This document shows, piece after piece, positions 1 through 8,156 of a stretch of 64,000 bases of DNA. How positions within the stretch are numbered: position 1 is the stretch's first letter; every line of letters begins with the position of its first letter. The position numbers were made by a program, and so were the translations under genes. The stretch lies in assembly GCA_963756425.1 (NCBI GenBank), contig CAVWNW010000008.1, forward strand, positions 186,001 to 250,000. Direction: 5' to 3'. This stretch comes from DASQUK01 sp963756425. Lineage in GTDB: Bacteria > Actinomycetota > Acidimicrobiia > Acidimicrobiales > VFJN01. A model generated the notes under the pieces. The model had not been told where the DNA came from, made no database searches, and was given only the letters and a program-made list of their open reading frames with translations.

Positions 1-1199
1 AACTGCTCTTCCGCGGCGTTGCTGCTGAGTGCCAGCGCCGCCCGGTACGCGTCGGCGGCCTCGGCGTCGCGGCCCAGGCGGCGGAGCAGCTCTGCCTTGG
101 TTGAGGGCAGGTACTGGTAGCCGGCCAGCCGGCCGTCGCGTTCGAGCGCTTCGACCTCGACCAGCGCCGCGGCGGGCCCGACCACCGCAGCCAGCGCCAC
201 CGCCCGGTTGAGCGCCACCACCGGCGTGGGCCAGACGCGTAGGAGCTCGTCGTAGAGGGTCAGGATCTGCGGCCAGTCGGTTGCCTGGTACGTGGGGGCC
301 TGGGCGTGGAGCGCGGCTATGGCGGCCTGGAGCGCGAACCGCCCTGGCGGACCGGCCTGGAGCGCCGCGACCACCAGCCGGTCAGCCTCGGCGATCTGGG
401 CGCGGTCCCACTTCGAGCGGTCTTGGTCCTCGAGGCGCAGCAGCCGGCCGTGCGCGTCGGTGCGCGTTGCCCGGCGCGCGTCGTGGGCGAGGAGGAGGGC
501 TAGCAGCCCGGCGGCCTCCGGCTCGTCGGGCAGCAGGGTCCACACCAGGTGCGCCAGGTCCAGGGCCCGGTCGCACAAGTCGTCGCGCACCAGCTCACTA
601 CCCGACCGCGCTGTGTGTCCGGTCGAGTACAGCAGGTGGACGACGGTCAGCACGGCGTCGACACGCTCCGGCAGCTCGGCCGCGGGCGGCACCGCGTAGG
701 GGATGCGGGCCGTGGCGATCTTCTTCTTGGCCCGGGTCAGGCGGGCCGCCATGGTGGCGTCGGCAACCAGGAACGCGCGAGCGATGTCGGGCGCCGGCAC
801 GCCGCACACGAGCCGCAGCGTGAGCGCAACTTGAGCCTCGGGCGCCAACGCGGGGTGGCAGCACGTGAAGATCAACCGAAGCCGATCGTCGGGGATCACC
901 CCGTCGCTAGACCCGCTTCCGCCAGCGGCCTGCTCGGCCTGGCCGGCGTCGCGTGGCTCGACCAGTAGCGGCAGCTTGGACTCGAGAGTCTGCTGACGGC
1001 GCATCAGGTTGAGCGCGGTCCGTCGGGCCACGGTCGTGAGCCAGGCGCCGGGCCGGGCCGGGACCCCATCCCGCGCCCAGGTTCGCAGTGCCTGGACGTA
1101 CGAGTCCTGCACGGCCTCCTCGGCGGTGTCGAGATCGCGGGTGACGCGCACCGTGGCAGCGAGCACCGATGCCCACTCGCGGCGGTGGGCGTCGGCCAC
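1..1199 (-). CDS. ECF42-type (SigJ-like) RNA polymerase sigma factor, C-terminus cut by window edge
   Basis: An ECF sigma factor directs RNA polymerase to a small regulon. The N-terminal ~165 residues carry sigma region 2 (an AEEAVQDSYVQAL segment) and region 4 (a run of basic residues after ATMAARLTRAKKK). A long helical TPR-like extension follows, containing LLALLLAHDARR, typical of the ECF42 / DUF6596 group. About 399 codons are visible and the family is about 400-420 long, so only a few C-terminal residues are missing. I chose GTG at 1199 as the start. The reading frame is open a little further, into the preceding gene. It is the last gene of a three-gene unit with the DGPF protein and a DHFR-like protein, the arrangement known for ECF42 sigma factors. 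It probably autoregulates the unit. Confidence 0.9.
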   Translation of the reverse strand, partial: MADAHRREWASVLAATVRVTRDLDTAEEAVQDSYVQALRTWARDGVPARPGAWLTTVARRTALNLMRRQQTLESKLPLLVEPRDAGQAEQAAGGSGSSDGVIPDDRLRLIFTCCHPALAPEAQVALTLRLVCGVPAPDIARAFLVADATMAARLTRAKKKIATARIPYAVPPAAELPERVDAVLTVVHLLYSTGHTARSGSELVRDDLCDRALDLAHLVWTLLPDEPEAAGLLALLLAHDARRATRTDAHGRLLRLEDQDRSKWDRAQIAEADRLVVAALQAGPPGRFALQAAIAALHAQAPTYQATDWPQILTLYDELLRVWPTPVVALNRAVALAAVVGPAAALVEVEALERDGRLAGYQYLPSTKAELLRRLGRDAEAADAYRAALALSSNAAEEQ

Positions 1200-1216
1200 G
1201 GCCTGCCCGACGGTGC

Positions 1217-1591
1217 TCAGGTGGCCTCCATCACCTGGAAGTCGAGCAGCGGCCGGATCTCCACGCCGCCCTCCCACGTCGGGGTCATCCGGGCGATCGT
1301 GATGGCGTGGTCGAGGTCCCGCGCCTCGAGGATGTAGAGGCCGGCCAGCGCCTCCTTCGTCTCGATGAAGGGACCGTCAGTCACCGCCGCGCCACGAATG
1401 GCGGTCGCAGCGGAGGTGGGCTCGAGCGCGAGTCCGGCGACGACTCGGCCGCCCTGCTCGGTGATCCGGTCGTCGAAGCGTTCGTTGGCCTCCATGATCT
1501 CGCGCGGGATGTCCGCCAGCCCGCCTGGCGACTCACGCTGGAAGATGAGGACGACGTACCGCGTCATGGTCTGGTCCGGGGTGGTGCTCAT
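1217..1591 (-). CDS. YCII-related / DGPF-domain protein
   Basis: A 124-residue small protein of the YCII-related superfamily. The family-defining motif is read as TDGPFIETKEALAGLYILEA in the middle of the protein. The biochemical function of DGPF proteins is not settled; they are conserved partners of ECF42 sigma factors, and one follows directly downstream here. The ATG overlaps the stop of the upstream DHFR-like gene by four bases (ATGA), so the two are translationally coupled. I infer it belongs to the sigma-factor regulon; I see no catalytic residues that would allow a reaction to be assigned. Confidence 0.92.
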   Translation of the reverse strand: MSTTPDQTMTRYVVLIFQRESPGGLADIPREIMEANERFDDRITEQGGRVVAGLALEPTSAATAIRGAAVTDGPFIETKEALAGLYILEARDLDHAITIARMTPTWEGGVEIRPLLDFQVMEAT

Positions 1592-2223
1592 CGATCGGCT
1601 CCGTTCGTGCGCTGGTAGGTGGTTGCCAGAACGCCGTTGGCGTAGCGGGTGAGCCCCGTCAGCGTCAGGTCCTGGCGGGCCTGCCCGAGCGGGAACAGCG
1701 ACTTACCCTCCCCCAGCAGCACCGGGTGCACATACAGGCGGTACTCGTCGACCAGGTCGGCCCGTCCAAGCGCGTGGACGATGCTGGCGCTGCCCTGTAC
1801 CAGCATCGCCTTGCCAGGCTCGCGCTTCAGCCGGCGGACCTCGTCCTCGAGCCCGCCGGCGATGACACGGGTGTTGTCCCACTTCGGCTCCGTCACCGTG
1901 GTGGAGAACACCACCTTGGGCCGGTCGTTCAGTGCCCGGATGATCCGGCCGTCCTCCCTTCCCTCGGCAGGCTTGAGCTCGTCACCCTCGTCGTAGGGCA
2001 GGGCGTGCGGCCAGTACGCCGCGAAGATGTCGTACGTCACTCGCCCGAACACGAACATGTCGTAGGTGTTGTCCATGTCCGTGGCGATGTCCTCCTGCAT
2101 CTGCTGGTCGAAGCCTGCGGCCACCCAGCTCATGTCCTCGTCGGGTCCGACCATGTAGCCGTCGAGCGTGACGAACTCGGTCACAACGATGCGCCGTCCC
2201 GCGGTCTCGCTTGCTCCGGTCAT
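1588..2223 (-). CDS. Dihydrofolate reductase family (RibD C-terminal-like) protein
   Basis: The RibD C-terminal / DHFR-like fold (NADPH-dependent reductase). It starts with MTGASETAG, runs into the core strand VTEFVTLDGYMVGP, and has GRVTYDIFAAYWP and the late LVDEYRLYVHPVLLGEGKSLF segments characteristic of the family. Length is 211 residues. The frame stays open to an ATG at 2316, but I prefer 2223 because a strong GGGAGG ribosome-binding site precedes it and the domain begins there. It is the first gene of the DHFR-YCII-sigma unit. DHFR-like, YCII and ECF42 genes commonly occur together; the physiological substrate is unknown. Confidence 0.88.
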   Translation of the reverse strand: MTGASETAGRRIVVTEFVTLDGYMVGPDEDMSWVAAGFDQQMQEDIATDMDNTYDMFVFGRVTYDIFAAYWPHALPYDEGDELKPAEGREDGRIIRALNDRPKVVFSTTVTEPKWDNTRVIAGGLEDEVRRLKREPGKAMLVQGSASIVHALGRADLVDEYRLYVHPVLLGEGKSLFPLGQARQDLTLTGLTRYANGVLATTYQRTNGADR

Positions 2224-2257
2224 TGTCCAGCCTCCCTGGTTGAGTGCCTTCAGGGAA

Positions 2258-2287
2258 GACGACAAACGGCGGACGCCCGAATCGACA
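2258..2287 (-). promoter_or_regulatory. Possible ECF42-type promoter for the sigma-factor unit
   Basis: On the minus strand TGTCGA lies at 2287-2282 and CGTC at 2261-2258, 35 bases before the DHFR-like start codon. ECF42 sigma factors are reported to use a TGTCGA -35 element with a CGA/TC-type -10 element. The 20-base spacing here is a little longer than usual, so this is a candidate only. It would make the operon self-activating. Confidence 0.35.
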
Positions 2288-2373
2288 GCAGGTACCAGGA
2301 ATCGCTGCCACCGCACACGCGACGCCGGTCGCCAGCAAATCCACTCGGCCGCGGCGTCCAGCGGTGGAGGGTG

Positions 2374-3810
2374 CTAGCGAACGCCCACCCGAACGTTCCG
2401 GAACCGCGATGGGGCGGCGTGGTGGCCTGTGTGGCCGACCTGCAACGGCTGGCCCTTGCCGCAGTGCGGCACGCCCCAGACCGTCCACTCGTCGGCTCCC
2501 CCGACCGCGTCGAGCGACGCCCAGAACGTGGGGCCGATGCCCGTGTACGTGGGGTTCTTGAGCATGCGGCCCAGCCGGCCGTCCTTGATCTCCCAGCCGA
2601 TCTCGCAGCCGAACTGGAAGTTGAGGCGCTTGTCGTCGATCGACCACGAGCGGTTGGTCTGCATGTAGATGCCGTCGTCGGTGCCGGCGATCATCTCGTC
2701 GAGCGACGAGTCGCCCGGCCGCAGGCCCACGTTGGTCATCCGTACCATGGGCAGGCGGGCGGGCCCGTCGGCCCTGACCATCCCGCCCGACGCGAGGCCC
2801 ACCAGGGGCGCCGAGTCCCGGCCCGATAGCACGCCGACCCACATGCCGTCACGCACGATGTCCACGGACTGGGCGGGCACACCCTCGTCGTCGTAGCCGA
2901 AGCTGCCCATCGCCCCGGGCAGCGTCGCGTCGGCGGTGATCTGCATCACCTCGCTGCCGAAGCGCAGGTCGCCGAGTTGGTTGGGGTCGAGCCACGAGGT
3001 GCCGGCGAACGCCGCCTCCCAGCCGAGGATCCGGTCGAGCTCGACGGCATGCCCGACCGACTCGTGGATCTGCAGCGCCACCTGGTCGGAGTCGAGCACG
3101 ACCGTCGTCGTGCCCTCGGGGCACTGTGGAGCTTCCAGCAGCGCGACCGCCTGCTCCGCCATCTTGGCGGCATTGGCGACGAGGTCGAGGCCGCGCACCA
3201 ACTCCCACCCCTGTGTGCCGTACTGGCCCCGCACCCCTGGGTACGAACGGCGCTGCGTCTCGCCGTCGCCGATGGCGGTGGCATCGACCACCGCCCCGCA
3301 CTCGACCAGGCGCTGGCTGATGCGGCTGCCCTCGCTGGATGCGAACCACTTCTCCGTGTCCCACACCTGGTAGCTGGCCTGGGCGAGGGGGACACCGGCG
3401 TCGTTGGCCGCACCGGTGGCGTCGACCAGCAGGTCGCCCTTCTCGGCCAGGCCGACGTCGTCGAGCGGGTGGACCTGCCAGGACGAGGTCCACTCGGCCT
3501 CCACGACGGGTGCCGGCGCGAGGTCGAGCGGTGGACCCGCGACCCGGCTGGAGGCCCGCGCCACGGCGGCCGCGCCCTCGCCGGCACCGCGGGCGGCCGC
3601 CGCCGTGAGCGTCGGGGTGGCCTGGAACCCCCAGGATGACCCGATCAGCGCCCGCACCCCGATGCCGGCGTTCTCGGTCTGGGTGAGGTCCTCGACCACC
3701 CGGTTGCGGGCCTCCATCGACTCGTGCCGGATGATCATCACGCGGGCGTCCGCGTAGCGGGCGCCGGCGGCCAGCGCGGCCTCGACCGCGGCGGTGGCGA
3801 GCTCGAGCAT
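2374..3810 (-). CDS. tldD: TldD-family metalloprotease (TldD/PmbA)
   Basis: TldD is the catalytic subunit of the TldD/TldE zinc protease, which trims peptides (for example microcin leaders). The 478-residue protein has the HExxxH zinc motif as HESVGHAVELDRILG near residue 246, and the conserved C-terminal GCEIGWEIKDGRLGRMLKNP segment. The partner TldE/PmbA normally sits next to it but is absent from this window. The stop of the EthD gene and this ATG share one base (TGATG), so the two are co-transcribed. The C-terminus ends cleanly (RNVRVGVR), so the protein looks intact. The substrate is unknown. Confidence 0.9.
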   Translation of the reverse strand: MLELATAAVEAALAAGARYADARVMIIRHESMEARNRVVEDLTQTENAGIGVRALIGSSWGFQATPTLTAAAARGAGEGAAAVARASSRVAGPPLDLAPAPVVEAEWTSSWQVHPLDDVGLAEKGDLLVDATGAANDAGVPLAQASYQVWDTEKWFASSEGSRISQRLVECGAVVDATAIGDGETQRRSYPGVRGQYGTQGWELVRGLDLVANAAKMAEQAVALLEAPQCPEGTTTVVLDSDQVALQIHESVGHAVELDRILGWEAAFAGTSWLDPNQLGDLRFGSEVMQITADATLPGAMGSFGYDDEGVPAQSVDIVRDGMWVGVLSGRDSAPLVGLASGGMVRADGPARLPMVRMTNVGLRPGDSSLDEMIAGTDDGIYMQTNRSWSIDDKRLNFQFGCEIGWEIKDGRLGRMLKNPTYTGIGPTFWASLDAVGGADEWTVWGVPHCGKGQPLQVGHTGHHAAPSRFRNVRVGVR

Positions 3811-4172
3811 CAGTCCGCTAGTCCCTCGATGACGACGCGGGGTTCACCGGTCAGAAGGTAGACGCCGCCGGCGAGGTCGAGGAGCCGACTCTCGTCGGGT
3901 GCGACCGTTTCCTGGTAGCCGGGGTCGTTGGTCATCGCGACGAAGTCGTCGAGGCTCCGGTACCACTGCATGGCGACGCCGTCGAAGCCCTCCGTGCCCG
4001 CCCAGCCGTTGGCGCGGGCGGCCATGCGGGGGTGCTGTTCGTAGCGGACCAGTCGGCTCCGGACGCCCGGGACCGACAGGATCTTGTCGGCGTGCACGTC
4101 GCGCCAATGGGCCTGGAACTCCTCGGCCGTCAGCGCTGGGTTGCGGCGGAGCATGGCGGTCAGGCGGATCAT
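3810..4172 (-). CDS. EthD-domain protein
   Basis: A 120-residue ferredoxin-like dimeric alpha/beta-barrel protein of the EthD family, first described next to ethyl-tert-butyl-ether degradation genes. It begins MIRLTAMLRRNPALTAEEF and contains the typical HWRDVHADKI segment, followed by VRYEQHPR. The start at 4172 is favoured over an upstream ATG at 4262 because of the GGGGAGGGG ribosome-binding site. It is divergent from the carboxymuconolactone-decarboxylase-like gene; a 43-base palindrome lies between them. Function is not assigned beyond a likely role in a small catabolic set. Confidence 0.85.
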   Translation of the reverse strand: MIRLTAMLRRNPALTAEEFQAHWRDVHADKILSVPGVRSRLVRYEQHPRMAARANGWAGTEGFDGVAMQWYRSLDDFVAMTNDPGYQETVAPDESRLLDLAGGVYLLTGEPRVVIEGLAD

Positions 4173-4200
4173 CGGTTTCCCCTCCCCGGGTGCGGACAAA

Positions 4201-4243
4201 CTGGTCGTAGGCGTGCGGCATATGACCGCACAGCTACGACCAG
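4201..4243. promoter_or_regulatory. Nested palindrome in a divergent promoter region
   Basis: Outer arms CTGGTCGTAG (4201-4210) and CTACGACCAG (4234-4243) are perfect reverse complements. Inner arms GTGCGG and CCGCAC (4213-4218 and 4226-4231) are also perfect. They flank a CATATGA core and are separated from the outer arms by two unpaired bases on each side. It sits midway between the EthD gene (-) and the decarboxylase-like gene (+). It could be an operator for a dimeric or tetrameric repressor, or an RNA hairpin in the 5' leader. Confidence 0.6.
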
Positions 4244-4253
4244 AAAGCAACCG

Positions 4254-4817
4254 ATGACGCAACCGATCACCAAGCCGACCGCCCCCCGCATCCCACCGCT
4301 GTCACCCGACGAACGCGACGAGCGGGCCGACGAGCTGCTGGCCGAGGTGGGCGCGCCCGTCGAGTCCGCTGGCAACCTGTTCAACACCCTCATCCGTCAC
4401 CCCGGGCTGTTCCGCCGGTGGCTGCCGTTCGGGGGCAAGCTCCTGGTCGGACGGCTGCCCGACCGCGACCGCGAGCTCCTCATCCTGCGCACGGCGTGGC
4501 ACTGCGGGTCCGACTACGAGTGGACCCAGCACGTGCGCATCGCCGGCGGCGCCGGGGTCACCCCCGCGGAGATGGAGCGGCTCCGGGTCGCCGACGCCCC
4601 GACGGACCCGGCGTGGGCGCCGTTCGACGCCACGTTGATCCGCGCCGTCGACGAGCTGCATGGGAGCAGCTGCCTCGGCGACGCCACCTGGGCGGCGCTC
4701 GCAGAGCGCTACGACGACCGCCAGCTCATCGAGGTGCCCATGGTCGTCGGGCACTATCACCTGCTCGCGTTCACGCTGAACTCGCTGGGCATCCAGGTCG
4801 AGGCGGACGCGGGGTGA
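4254..4817 (+). CDS. Carboxymuconolactone decarboxylase family (AhpD-like) protein
   Basis: A 187-residue all-helical CMD/AhpD-fold protein. After a proline-rich start it has GNLFNTLIRHPGLFRRWLPF and then LLILRTAWHCGSDYEWTQHV, the family core with a Cys, the EW pair and a His. The two-cysteine CxxC of true AhpD is not visible, so a peroxidase-reductant role is unlikely and a decarboxylase or thiol-related role is open. Start ATG at 4254; the open frame upstream is not plausible coding. The downstream SDR start overlaps its stop (GTGA), so the two form a coupled pair, probably controlled by the 4201-4243 palindrome. Confidence 0.88.
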   Translation: MTQPITKPTAPRIPPLSPDERDERADELLAEVGAPVESAGNLFNTLIRHPGLFRRWLPFGGKLLVGRLPDRDRELLILRTAWHCGSDYEWTQHVRIAGGAGVTPAEMERLRVADAPTDPAWAPFDATLIRAVDELHGSSCLGDATWAALAERYDDRQLIEVPMVVGHYHLLAFTLNSLGIQVEADAG

Positions 4818-5611
4818 CCGCCGTGGCGCCTCGGCTGTCGGAACGTACCGTGCTGGTGGTGGGCGCTGGCACACAGCCTTCGGACGAACCCGATGCCCCC
4901 ACCGGCAACGGCCGGGCCATCTCGGTGCTGGCCGCACGTGCCGGCGCGCACGTCGTGTGCGTCGACCGCGACGCGGTCGCGGCCGAGCAGACCGCGTCGC
5001 TGGTCCGCAGTGAGGCGGCGGACGCCACCGTGGTGGTCGGGGACGTCACCTCGGCCGACGACTGTGCGGCCATGGTGGGCCGGGCGGCCGAGGTCGGTGG
5101 CGGCCGCCTGGACGGTGTCGTGGTCAACGTCGGCATCGGGCGGGGCGCCGGCCTCGCCGGTACGTCGCCCGAGGACTGGGACGCGACCATGGCCGCCAAC
5201 CTCCGGGGCCACTTCCTGGTCGCCCGGGCCGCGCTCGAGGCGCTGGGCGGCGATGGGACCACTGGAGGCAGCATCGTGTTCATCGGCTCCGTGGCCGGCC
5301 TCCAGCCCGGCAGCCGCCTGCCGGCGTACGACGCGTCGAAGGCCGGGCTCATCGGCCTCGCCCGTCACGTGGCGCTGGAGGGTGCCCGGCGCGGCGTGCG
5401 CGCCAACGTGGTGGCACCGGGGCTCATCGACACGCCGCTGGGCAGGCTGGCGACACGCGGCCGTCCCTCCCGGGCCCGCACGCCGGTCCCGCTGGGCCGC
5501 CAGGGCACCGCGTGGGAGGTCGGCGCGGTCGTCGTGTTCCTGCTGTCGGACGAGGCCAGCTATGTGACCGGCCAGGTGCTGGCCGTGGACGGCGGCCTCA
5601 GCCTGATCTAG
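4814..5611 (+). CDS. SDR family oxidoreductase
   Basis: A short-chain dehydrogenase/reductase (265 residues). The N-terminal nucleotide-binding loop starts VLVVGAGTQ, followed by an insertion before TGNGRAIS that is seen in a subset of SDRs. The NNAG equivalent reads NVGIG. The catalytic Ser lies in FIGSVAGLQ and the Tyr/Lys in YDASK, and the protein closes with YVTGQVLAVDGGLSL. The GTG start overlaps the upstream stop by four bases. NAD(P)-dependent oxidation or reduction of an alcohol/ketone is expected; the substrate is unknown. It converges on the TetR gene and the two stop codons overlap. Confidence 0.9.
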   Translation: MTAVAPRLSERTVLVVGAGTQPSDEPDAPTGNGRAISVLAARAGAHVVCVDRDAVAAEQTASLVRSEAADATVVVGDVTSADDCAAMVGRAAEVGGGRLDGVVVNVGIGRGAGLAGTSPEDWDATMAANLRGHFLVARAALEALGGDGTTGGSIVFIGSVAGLQPGSRLPAYDASKAGLIGLARHVALEGARRGVRANVVAPGLIDTPLGRLATRGRPSRARTPVPLGRQGTAWEVGAVVVFLLSDEASYVTGQVLAVDGGLSLI

Positions 5612-6294
5612 GACCCGCGGGTGACGCTCGGGTCGCTGTGCGGTCGCTGGGCGGTGACGCCCCAGAAGATCTGGCGCGCCACCGAGATGCGGACGTCTGC
5701 GGCACGGATGCCCCAGGCCTCGAAGCTGTGCTGGTGGGCGGCCACGTTGGCCAGGGTGGCGACCAGCATTCCCGCCTGGGCCATGGCGTCGACGCCGAGG
5801 TTCTTCTCCTCGGCCTGGATGCCTGTGATCGTCTCGGCCAATTGCACGGTCACGTTGTAGAGCAGCGCCAGATGGATCTTGCGGAACCGGCGGTCGCCCT
5901 CCTCGGCGCCGAGGTCCACGACCCGGATGACGGGCCGGTGCTGGTCCCAGAATGCGAAGAACGCATCGGTGAGCTCGAGCGCCGTCCGGTATCCCGCCCT
6001 GCCCTGCCAGTTGCCCTCACCCACGATGCGGACCAGCCGCTCACTGTCGAGGGCCATCTCCTGGGCCAGCACCAGGATGGCGTCGTCGACATCGGCGAAG
6101 TACTGGTAGAAGGTTGCGGGCGACGTGCCGGCCTCGCGGGCGATTTCGATGACCTTGAGCGACCGGTACGAGCCCGTGCGCAGCATCCCCGCGGTGCATT
6201 CGAGCAGGCGCTGGCGGGTGGCCCTCCCCCGCCTCCCCGGCACCCGCCCGTCGGAAGCCCGTAGGTCGTCGATCGCCTCGACCGGTTCGACCAC
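5608..6294 (-). CDS. TetR/AcrR family transcriptional regulator
   Basis: A TetR-type repressor with an N-terminal helix-turn-helix (SLKVIEIAREAGTSPATFYQYF) and a helical ligand-binding domain that includes FFAFWDQHRPVIRVVDLGAEEGD. I place the start at GTG 6294 because the minus-strand hexamer TAGCCT (6307-6302) lies seven bases upstream, the spacing seen for other leaderless genes in this window. An ATG at 6327 in the same frame is the alternative. It is tail-to-tail with the SDR. Its target genes are not evident; a metabolite-responsive repressor of nearby oxidoreductases is a reasonable guess. Confidence 0.88.
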   Translation of the reverse strand: MVEPVEAIDDLRASDGRVPGRRGRATRQRLLECTAGMLRTGSYRSLKVIEIAREAGTSPATFYQYFADVDDAILVLAQEMALDSERLVRIVGEGNWQGRAGYRTALELTDAFFAFWDQHRPVIRVVDLGAEEGDRRFRKIHLALLYNVTVQLAETITGIQAEEKNLGVDAMAQAGMLVATLANVAAHQHSFEAWGIRAADVRISVARQIFWGVTAQRPHSDPSVTRGS

Positions 6295-6492
6295 GGCGGC
6301 AAGGCTAACCCGCACCTGACGGCGCATCAGGGAACAGCGGACGGGCCTGGCGCCATCGTTGCGCGAATGCAGCCGTCAGGTCCTGCATCGCCGGGCCGAC
6401 TCCCCAACTCTGGGGGTTCGAGCCGTCGCGTCTGCGGCCTCGATCGTGACGCAGACGGCGTGGGCTGCGAGTGACGCCGGGGCGAAGGTTCG

Positions 6493-7362
6493 TCAGCCCG
6501 GATTGATGTAGGTCGCGGCGAAGCGCTCGAGGGCGCGGCGGTTGTCGTCCAGCGATGCGAAGGTGAGGCCCTCGATGAGCCACGCCGACGTGATCAGGGC
6601 AGTCACGCCCAGTTCGTCCAGCTCGGCGCACACCTCGGCATCCGGCAGGCGGTCGATGACGGCCGCCTGGATCTCGAACGGCCGGCCATCGGTGCCGTAC
6701 TCGCGGCGGTAGGCCTGCAGCCGCTCGACGTAGCCGTGCAGCTCGTCGAGCGGGTACTGCGTGCCCAGCCAGCCGTCGCCGATGCGCGCCGCCCGCCGGA
6801 GCGCGACCTCGGTCTGTCCGCCGACGAGGATGGGCACGGGCTGGGCCGGCGCCGGGGCCATCTCCAACGGGTCGAAGTCGTAGAACTCGCCGTGGTGCTC
6901 CACCATGCCGCCACGCCAGAGGGTGCGCAGCACGTCGATCTGCTCCTCCATGCGGGCGCCACGACGAGCGAAGGGCTGCTCGAGCTGGTCGAACTCCTCC
7001 CGCATCCAGCCCGCGCCCACCCCGAGCAGCACCCGGTCGCCCGACAGGTAGGCGGCGGTGCCGACGGCCTTGGCCACGACGAACGGGTTGCGGGCCGGCA
7101 GCACGTAGACGTGGGTGGCAAACCGGATGCGTTCGGTGGCGGCCGCCAACGCCCCGGTCATCACCCACACGTCGGGCCACGGCGTCTCCGGCGGGAAGCT
7201 GGGGCGCCCGCTGCGGCTGTAGGGGTACGACGACTCGAGCTTGCCCGGGTAGAAGACGTGGTCCGAAAGCGACACCTGGTCGAAGCCAACGTCCTCGGCG
7301 CACCGCGTGATCTCCACCCAGTCGGCCGCCGGCGCGTACATGAGCGACTGGCAGAACTTCAT
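6493..7362 (-). CDS. F420-dependent LLM-class oxidoreductase (TIGR03619-like)
   Basis: A luciferase-like monooxygenase-fold protein of 289 residues that probably uses cofactor F420. It starts MKFCQSL, has GFDQVSLSDHVFYP, the strand IRFATHVYVLPARNPF and the LLGVGAGWMREEFDQL block that places it in the LLM family. VPILVGGQTEVALRRAARIGDG is the usual late phosphate-binding region. GGGGGT is the ribosome-binding site. It is co-oriented with, and 22 bases downstream of, the cysteine-hydrolase-like gene, so the two probably form one transcript. The substrate is unknown. Confidence 0.9.
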   Translation of the reverse strand: MKFCQSLMYAPAADWVEITRCAEDVGFDQVSLSDHVFYPGKLESSYPYSRSGRPSFPPETPWPDVWVMTGALAAATERIRFATHVYVLPARNPFVVAKAVGTAAYLSGDRVLLGVGAGWMREEFDQLEQPFARRGARMEEQIDVLRTLWRGGMVEHHGEFYDFDPLEMAPAPAQPVPILVGGQTEVALRRAARIGDGWLGTQYPLDELHGYVERLQAYRREYGTDGRPFEIQAAVIDRLPDAEVCAELDELGVTALITSAWLIEGLTFASLDDNRRALERFAATYINPG

Positions 7363-7384
7363 CGGTTACCCCCGCCTGCGGTGG

Positions 7385-8008
7385 CTACTGCTTCGACCAG
7401 ATCTCGACCAACTCGTCGACCGTGGTCAGCGTGGCCAGCAGGCTGAGCGTGTTGTCGACGATGGCCTCGGCGTAGTCGGCCGGGACGCCGCACACGGCGT
7501 CGCGCGGCAGCACGACGTCGTAGCCGTGGTTGACGGCATCCATCACCAGGTTGGTGATGGCCACGTTGACCGAGACACCCGCCACCACGATCGTCCGCAG
7601 ATCGAGGTTGCGCAGCACCGGATCGAGATCCGTGCCCGCCATGGGGTTGAGCCCGTGGGCCCGTGTGAGCACCAGGTCGTCGGGCTCCGCGCCGACCTCG
7701 GGGATCACGGCCGCGGTCGCGCCGCCCCGGCTGAGCCGCACGGGCGACTGCCGAGCGTTGAGGAACAGCCGCGCGTTGGTGTTGGTGGCCTTGAAGTCGG
7801 GTCGATGCGAGAAGGTGCAGTGGATCACCTGCACGCCCGCGACCCGCGCCGCCTTCACCAGCCGAGCCGTGGCCGGGATCATCGCCTCCCGCGCCACCTC
7901 TGCGAGCGCCGGGAAGACACTCGGCTCGCCCAGCACGCCGTTCTGGATCTCCGAGGTGACTACTGCGGCGCGCCAGGGACTCACGAAGGAAGCCAGATCC
8001 TCAGCCAT
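7385..8008 (-). CDS. Cysteine hydrolase (isochorismatase)-fold protein lacking the catalytic triad
   Basis: A 207-residue isochorismatase-like alpha/beta protein. The family normally uses an Asp-Lys-Cys triad. Here the Asp position is Glu20 (TSEIQNG), the segment that should hold the Lys reads LTRAHGLNPMAGTDLD, and the nucleophile position in VVAGVSVNVAITNLV is Ala150 instead of Cys. Hydrolysis by the usual mechanism is therefore not expected. The start at 8008 has no ribosome-binding site; TACTGT (8020-8015) ends six bases before it, suggesting a leaderless mRNA. It is followed by the F420 oxidoreductase gene. Confidence 0.87.
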   Translation of the reverse strand: MAEDLASFVSPWRAAVVTSEIQNGVLGEPSVFPALAEVAREAMIPATARLVKAARVAGVQVIHCTFSHRPDFKATNTNARLFLNARQSPVRLSRGGATAAVIPEVGAEPDDLVLTRAHGLNPMAGTDLDPVLRNLDLRTIVVAGVSVNVAITNLVMDAVNHGYDVVLPRDAVCGVPADYAEAIVDNTLSLLATLTTVDELVEIWSKQ

Positions 8009-8156
8009 GGGCCGACAGTATCTGACAGACGGTGGAACGATGCTCGCCCACCTGGATTGCCCGGCTGGACCGGTTCTGACCAGCACAGACGCCGTCCCGG
8101 TGTGTCTATGGGGCACGCCGAAGGTGGGCTGGTCTCGCCAGTCGCATCTCGCGGAT

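Noticed and set aside
6400..6490. CCCAACTCTGGGGGTTCGAG stretch resembling a tRNA T-arm
   Set aside because: No acceptor stem, anticodon arm or CCA-adjacent pairing could be drawn around it.
7530..8156. Plus-strand frame extending upstream of the small ORF at 8157
   Set aside because: It is antisense to the cysteine-hydrolase-fold gene and has no family features.
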